Assembly (NCBI GenBank): GCA_031253985.1
Contig: JAIRVH010000206.1
Span: 148,144 to 212,143, forward strand
DNA length: 64,000 nt
Origin: Sphingobacterium sp.
Lineage (GTDB): Bacteria > Bacteroidota > Bacteroidia > Sphingobacteriales > Sphingobacteriaceae
Direction: 5' to 3'
Each line of letters begins with the position of its first letter. The stretch's first letter is position 1. The notes under the pieces were generated by a model that was not told where the DNA came from, made no database searches, and worked only from the letters and a program-made list of their open reading frames with translations. Both the position numbers and the translations under genes were made by a program. Positions 59,660-64,000 of this stretch are shown here, one piece after another.

Positions 59660-59970
59660 CGCAATTCTTTAGCTCTATCCGGGCAATAACAAAATTTCTG
59701 CATGAACTTCTTGCCTTTCCACCCTTCTTGAGCACAAAACAAATCAATAAACAGTCTAAATACAAATTAAATTAAATCCATTACTATAAAAGAATAGGTT
59801 ACAAAAAATAGAACAAAAAGCTAATAGACAACTATTTACCTTAAAAAAACAATCATTTTAATAGCGGCAAAAAACGAATTAAATAGAATTTATGACATTT
59901 TTCATAGAGTAAAATTCAGGCGTATTACCGTTTTTTGTAACATTATTTAGAATTAGTAAAAATAAAAATA
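59660..59970. promoter_or_regulatory. Divergent promoter region of the heme locus
   Basis: 311 bp between hmuT (leftward) and the TonB receptor (rightward), AT-rich. It contains the 23-bp candidate Fur site 59943-59965 next to the receptor start, and a single half-site TCTAAATA at 59755-59762 on the hmuT side. No other notable structure. Confidence 0.55.
59943..59965 (+). promoter_or_regulatory. Candidate Fur-type operator upstream of the heme receptor
   Basis: TTATTTA (59943-59949), 9-bp centre GAATTAGTA, then AAAATAA (59959-59965). This is one base from a perfect repeat and matches the site upstream of the AraC gene. It ends 5 bp before the GTG start codon, where a bound repressor would block transcription or the transcript leader. 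Confidence 0.5.
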
Positions 59971-62349
59971 GTGTTTAAAAGCATCTCATCTATTCGAACA
60001 AGCACCTTGATAGCCCTATGCGCCTACCAGATCTACACTGTGCAAGCACAGGAAAAATGGAAAATCTCGGGTGTATTAAAGAACGAATCCAATAAAGGCG
60101 TCGCCAATGCGACCGTCTATCTTTATCCAGATAAATATGCTTTTAAAACAGATACTGCAGGGAGGTTTCAGTTCAATCAGCTTTACGCGGGTCGCTATGA
60201 ACTCCAAGTACAAGCTTTGGGTTATCAGCAGCAACGGAAAATCATCGATTTAGAAGATAAAAATCAGCAATTAATCCTAGTTTTAAAAGCCGAGGACCGT
60301 CAGATGGATGTAGTTGATGTGCAGGGAAAAGCGCAGGCTGTCGACAATCTTGTCAAAGCCGAAAATGCGGCTATGCCCATCAAGGTCATCACCAAGCGCG
60401 AGATTGAACTTATGGGCAGCCGTCGGCTCGATGAGGTGCTCAAAGAGCAGACCGGTATTGCCATTGTGAACGATATTGCCGGAGGATCCAGAGCGGTAGG
60501 TGTTCAGATTCAGGGCTTCAGCAGCAACTATGTGATGGTGTTGGTGGACGGACAGCCCATGCTGGGCCGCAATAGTGGAAACTTTGACCTATCTCGTATT
60601 TCGGTGACCAACATAGAGCGCATCGAGATCATCAAGGGAGCTTCCTCCTGTTTATATGGAAGTGATGCGCTGGGTGGAGCCATCAATATCATCACCCGTC
60701 ATGGTGCTATCACACCACAGGCACAAGCATCGCTTCTTTATGGCAGTCTCAATACCGTTGATGCAACACTGGAAGCAGAAACACCTTTTGTTAATCAACG
60801 TGGGAACGCCGTCTTTTCGGGCAATTACTACCGCACGAATGGTTTTAATACCGACAAGCAGTATCTGGATTCCAAGAGTACCACTTTTCCACCCTATACC
60901 AACTATAGTTTCCAGGGTCGAGTACGTTATCGTACAAGCAAAAATGGAACACTGGGTATGACGGGACGTTATGCAGCCCGGGAATCTGAAATGATCAATG
61001 CCTGGTCTGAATCGGCGACTCTACAGGATAAACAAAAAGATCAGGACATCAACCTCTCGGCAAGTTACGACCATAATTTTGAATCGGGACTGCGCAGCAT
61101 GACGCGTTATTATTTCTCGCGTTTCCACTCTCAGATTGCCGCACAATGGTTGCAGCAGGGCGTTGTCGCCAGTGCAGAACAATTCGGGCAAAATGTACAC
61201 CGCATCGAACAGCAATTTGCGTATAGTCCTGCACAACAGGTTAAACTCACCGGGGGTGTAGGCGGTAGCCTCGAACTCATGGACAACCAAGATCTGGATG
61301 CCAAACGATCTTTGAATAGTGCCTTTGCCTATTTGCAGACTGAGTGGAAACCAATAGACCGATTGCTAACTACGCTGGGCTTACGCTACGATCAGACCAA
61401 CGTCTACAATGGTCATCTCAGCCCGAGTTTGGGTCTGCAATACCATGTCAGTCCTACCCTCTTAATAAAAGGCGGTGTTGGCGCAGGATTCAAAGCGCCC
61501 GACTATAAAATGCGCTATCAGGTCTTCTTCAATCCGGCCGCCAACTATCTTGTCGTCGGTTCAGAGCGCGTAGCCGATGTGATAGCAGCCATGGATCAAG
61601 CCGGAGAATTAAGTTACAAAAACAGCTATATGCTCAACCTGGTGGCGGGCAACCTTAAAGCCGAAACCAGCATTTCAAATAATATTGGACTCACCTGGAA
61701 CCCGTCAAAGAGATTTCAGGCAGATTTCTCTGCCTTCTACCATCGGATCAACAATCAGATCAACACAGTTAGTGTAGGTAACGGTACCAAGGTCGCACAG
61801 ATCTATAGCTACCGCAACCTGCCCAAAGCGATGAATAAAGGTTTTGAAGTTTCATTGACCTATCAGGCAACCAAAGATCTGCAATTGTCGATGGGCTATC
61901 AGTATCTGATTGCCAAAGACCTGAGTGTATTGGACAGTATTGCCAAGGGCAGTTATCCCTACAACCAGATCAACGATCCCGCTACAGGCGAATATCGTCA
62001 AAGCAAAAAATCGGATTATTGGGGTATTGAGGACCGTTCGAGACACATGTTCAACGCAAAAGCCCAATATGAATATAAACCCTGGGGTGTCAACGTCAAT
62101 GCGCGAGTTAATTTCAGAAGTGCCACACCTTTTCAGGAATACAATGGCAACCAGTTTATCGACAAATACGACATTTTTATTCCCTATCATACACTGGTTA
62201 ACATGACAGTAGAAAAGAGTCTGATGAACAAAAGGTTGACCTTCCGTCTGATCGGTGACAATCTCTTCAATTTTACAAGCCGTTATTTACTCGGGCAACC
62301 TGGGCGGGTTATCATGGGCGGCGTCGGCTACCGTTGGATAAAAGAATAA
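59971..62349 (+). CDS. hmuR: TonB-dependent heme/hemoprotein receptor (HmuR-like)
   Basis: 792 aa from a GTG start at 59971, which is needed to include the signal peptide (ending TVQAQ). A carboxypeptidase-like domain (KISGVLKNESNKGVANATVYLY) precedes the plug: MPIKVITKREIELMGSRRLDEVLKEQTGIAIVND, QIQGFSSNYVMVLVDGQPMLGR and ERIEIIKGASSCLYGSDALGGAINIIT. A 22-strand barrel ends the protein, with a typical final GYRWIKE. Family members bind heme or hemophores at the surface and import heme with TonB. The assignment to heme comes from the adjacent HmuY-type and hmuTUV genes. Confidence 0.88.
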   Translation: MFKSISSIRTSTLIALCAYQIYTVQAQEKWKISGVLKNESNKGVANATVYLYPDKYAFKTDTAGRFQFNQLYAGRYELQVQALGYQQQRKIIDLEDKNQQLILVLKAEDRQMDVVDVQGKAQAVDNLVKAENAAMPIKVITKREIELMGSRRLDEVLKEQTGIAIVNDIAGGSRAVGVQIQGFSSNYVMVLVDGQPMLGRNSGNFDLSRISVTNIERIEIIKGASSCLYGSDALGGAINIITRHGAITPQAQASLLYGSLNTVDATLEAETPFVNQRGNAVFSGNYYRTNGFNTDKQYLDSKSTTFPPYTNYSFQGRVRYRTSKNGTLGMTGRYAARESEMINAWSESATLQDKQKDQDINLSASYDHNFESGLRSMTRYYFSRFHSQIAAQWLQQGVVASAEQFGQNVHRIEQQFAYSPAQQVKLTGGVGGSLELMDNQDLDAKRSLNSAFAYLQTEWKPIDRLLTTLGLRYDQTNVYNGHLSPSLGLQYHVSPTLLIKGGVGAGFKAPDYKMRYQVFFNPAANYLVVGSERVADVIAAMDQAGELSYKNSYMLNLVAGNLKAETSISNNIGLTWNPSKRFQADFSAFYHRINNQINTVSVGNGTKVAQIYSYRNLPKAMNKGFEVSLTYQATKDLQLSMGYQYLIAKDLSVLDSIAKGSYPYNQINDPATGEYRQSKKSDYWGIEDRSRHMFNAKAQYEYKPWGVNVNARVNFRSATPFQEYNGNQFIDKYDIFIPYHTLVNMTVEKSLMNKRLTFRLIGDNLFNFTSRYLLGQPGRVIMGGVGYRWIKE

Positions 62350-62395
62350 TAAGGACTAATGAACAAGAATTTAGCACACCAAGTACAAATAAAAG

Positions 62396-63151
62396 ATGAG
62401 AACGATTCGCATGATTATAGGAGAATGTAGCATCTGGCTTTCCTTTCAGAAGATTGGCCGTTGTATTTTTTCAGCACTATTGTTATTGACAGTGGTATCC
62501 TGTGGGAAAGACAAAGACTATACTATCGGATTAGAAGATGGCAAAAGTACCCTGATCAAAGATTTGGCAGGAGATACCGATGCAGCCATGGGTGAAGGTA
62601 CTGAAGGGAAAGAGCAAAGACCATTTTTTATATTTCTTTTTCGTTTTAAAGACCAAAAGCAAATCTGGGTTAAAACCAAATCCGATTCTGCGCAGTGGCT
62701 TAAAACAAAAGACTGGGATATTGCCTTTACAGGTCCTTACAATTCGGAGATCTATGTGAACAATTCCAAGCATGAATACAACCCTGGTTATGGCGGCCAG
62801 ACAAACAATACCGCTGTGGTTTTATTGAGACAGTCCTATCAAAGTGTCACCGTAGCCCCTTCCGATGAAGAGTTTAATAAAAGTGAAGTAAACAAAATTG
62901 GCTGGGCAGCAACCGATGGTTCGGATGGCTGGTTTCGCTATAGTTTGAGCACCCATATTATGCAAGCTTTGCCGAATCGTACTTATGCCATTCGGCTGCC
63001 CGATGGTAAATACGCCAAATTGCAGCTGATCAATGCCTATAAAGGAAATCCAGCGGCAGTAACCAACCTCAATTGGCCTGCCCCGTACTATACATTTAAA
63101 TATTATGTACAGCAAGACGGCAGCAAAGATTTAAATACAAACACATTATAA
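62396..63151 (+). CDS. hmuY: HmuY family hemophore lipoprotein
   Basis: 251 aa. A hydrophobic segment ends in the lipobox VVSC, so it is a lipoprotein, followed by a spacer and the HmuY beta domain: WLKTKDWDIAFTGPYNSEIYVNNS, NNTAVVLLRQSYQSV, EFNKSEVNKIGWAATDGSDGWFRYS and YAIRLPDGKYAKLQLINAYKG with a YYTFKYYVQQ end. In P. gingivalis HmuY takes heme from host proteins and hands it to the HmuR receptor. It lies 46 bp downstream of the receptor. Alternative start codons a few codons in are possible. Confidence 0.9.
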   Translation: MRTIRMIIGECSIWLSFQKIGRCIFSALLLLTVVSCGKDKDYTIGLEDGKSTLIKDLAGDTDAAMGEGTEGKEQRPFFIFLFRFKDQKQIWVKTKSDSAQWLKTKDWDIAFTGPYNSEIYVNNSKHEYNPGYGGQTNNTAVVLLRQSYQSVTVAPSDEEFNKSEVNKIGWAATDGSDGWFRYSLSTHIMQALPNRTYAIRLPDGKYAKLQLINAYKGNPAAVTNLNWPAPYYTFKYYVQQDGSKDLNTNTL

Positions 63152-63180
63152 TAAGGAAAAATTACACAATTAAATTAAAA

Positions 63181-63873
63181 ATGAATAGATTATTTACAAC
63201 AGCAGCACTTCTATGTGCATTGAGTTTAGGTTTTACTTCTTGTAGCAAGGATGATGATAAGGTGGAGCAAGTTGAACCGGAATACCAAGCTAAGGTTATG
63301 GTCAAAGACGGTGAAACTGTTGATTTAACAAAAGTTTCCAAAACGATCAATACACAAGGAACAATCAAGCGTACAGGCAATACCTATTCACTTCGTAACT
63401 TTAAACAATTTACAATCGGTGAAGATGGAAAAGCAACTACAACTGCAGCGCAAACCTATTATTTCGACTTTAAGGAGAACGATGGCTTAAATGCGAGCGA
63501 TTTTATTGTTTCTTTTAACGCGAAAAGCTCCAATGTCGATTTAATAACAAATAATGTTAAAGGCTATACCTTATCCTTTATTGACAAAGCTTTTGAAGAT
63601 GTAAAATCTACCGACCAGTTTACGTCCGCTTCAAATAATCTTTTAGGACTTCAATCGTCTTACGCGCCAAATGTAATTGGTTGGGCGAATTATACAGGAC
63701 AGCCAAATCACCAAGTTCTAGCTGTAGCAAATCGAACAATTATCATTTCAAAGGCAGGTAAACCCTTTTTTAAAATTAGGATGAATAATGTTTATGAGAA
63801 TGAAACGATGAATCGTGAAATCGCACCAAACAATTATTTTTTCTACTCCATCGATTACCAAGAATTTAAATAG
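63181..63873 (+). CDS. Second HmuY-like lipoprotein
   Basis: 230 aa with lipobox FTSC. It has a comparable order of elements to the preceding gene (QTYYFDFKENDGLNASDFIVSFNAKSSN, VIGWANYTGQPNHQVLAVANRTIIISKAGKPFFKIRMNNVYENE, NNYFFYSIDYQEF) but little direct sequence identity. It is therefore a diverged paralogue or a related beta-sandwich lipoprotein. Position at the end of the hmuR operon, 29 bp after hmuY and before a strong terminator, supports a role in heme acquisition or in recognising another hemoprotein. Confidence 0.65.
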   Translation: MNRLFTTAALLCALSLGFTSCSKDDDKVEQVEPEYQAKVMVKDGETVDLTKVSKTINTQGTIKRTGNTYSLRNFKQFTIGEDGKATTTAAQTYYFDFKENDGLNASDFIVSFNAKSSNVDLITNNVKGYTLSFIDKAFEDVKSTDQFTSASNNLLGLQSSYAPNVIGWANYTGQPNHQVLAVANRTIIISKAGKPFFKIRMNNVYENETMNREIAPNNYFFYSIDYQEFK

Positions 63874-63877
63874 TATC

Positions 63878-63915
63878 AACAAAAGCAGCTGGTTAAAATT
63901 CCAGCTGCTTTTGTT
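63878..63915 (+). terminator. Terminator of the hmuR-hmuY operon
   Basis: A perfect 15-bp stem AACAAAAGCAGCTGG (63878-63892) / CCAGCTGCTTTTGTT (63901-63915) with an 8-nt loop. Confidence 0.9.
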
Positions 63916-64000
63916 AACCAAAAATCAAAAACCGAAAAAAATATATTAAATACCAATTTTCATACACACTTTATCAGCAAAAGATTTTATCTTTACTATT

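Noticed and set aside
1..64000. CRISPR arrays, rRNA genes, prophage or conjugation modules
   Set aside because: No regularly spaced repeats, rRNA sequences, structural phage genes or tra genes were seen; only integrase and transposase relics.

Overview
The window is chromosomal DNA of a Bacteroidota species, most likely a Sphingobacterium or a close relative in the Sphingobacteriaceae. This rests on gene content: TonB-dependent receptors with carboxypeptidase-like N-terminal domains, DUF4249 and fimbrillin lipoproteins, a monomeric isocitrate dehydrogenase, GH43 and GH3 glycosidases, AraC regulators, CHASE3 hybrid kinases and signal peptides ending in an AQ-type cleavage site. TAnnTTTG-type -7 elements and A-rich leaders in place of strong Shine-Dalgarno sites fit as well. 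No rRNA or CRISPR array is present. There are two tRNA genes.

Layout. 0-6.4 kb: a YgaP-like membrane protein fragment, an ATP-cone/PD-(D/E)XK nuclease, ispE, apt, an HhH (ComEA-like) membrane protein, and a TolC/adaptor efflux pair without a pump. 6.4-16.6 kb: a NodB deacetylase, a TonB receptor with DUF4249 partner, a secreted esterase with a predicted beta-propeller protein, a DUF4377/META protein, GH43 and isocitrate dehydrogenase. 16.8-26.9 kb: two aldo/keto reductases, an AraC regulator beside an orphan TolC, HdeD, a cyclophilin, DUF1697, a cysteine-less alkyltransferase-like protein, an S41 peptidase and two hypothetical proteins.

27-38.9 kb is an accessory, decayed region ending at tRNA-Ser(UGA). 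It holds live genes: TPR protein, SDR, a fimbrillin-like lipoprotein with a 65-aa companion, a DUF3592-like membrane protein, and an AT-rich TonB-type receptor with a membrane-anchored AraC regulator. Scattered among them are relics readable by hand translation: an alpha/beta hydrolase 3' end, a proline dehydrogenase 3' end, an IS3-family transposase, a 25-codon RibD/DHFR-like 5' end, the catalytic end of a tyrosine recombinase, and the arm-binding end of another integrase beside the tRNA. I read this as a worn integration hot spot.

38.9-50 kb: YceI, tRNA-Arg(UCU), a GH3 glycosidase divergent from a NrtR/AraR-type Nudix regulator with a perfect inverted repeat between them, and a five-gene phosphorelay (REC-PAS-kinase, CHASE3-GAF-kinase with three REC domains, REC, CheR, REC) without CheB. 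50-56 kb: the ligase-associated repair operon (MBL exonuclease, ATP-dependent ligase, Lhr-type helicase, PdeM). 56-64 kb: a heme uptake locus, hmuTUV plus an AraC regulator on one strand and a TonB heme receptor plus two HmuY-type lipoproteins on the other. Two of its promoters share a candidate Fur-box-like 23-bp site.
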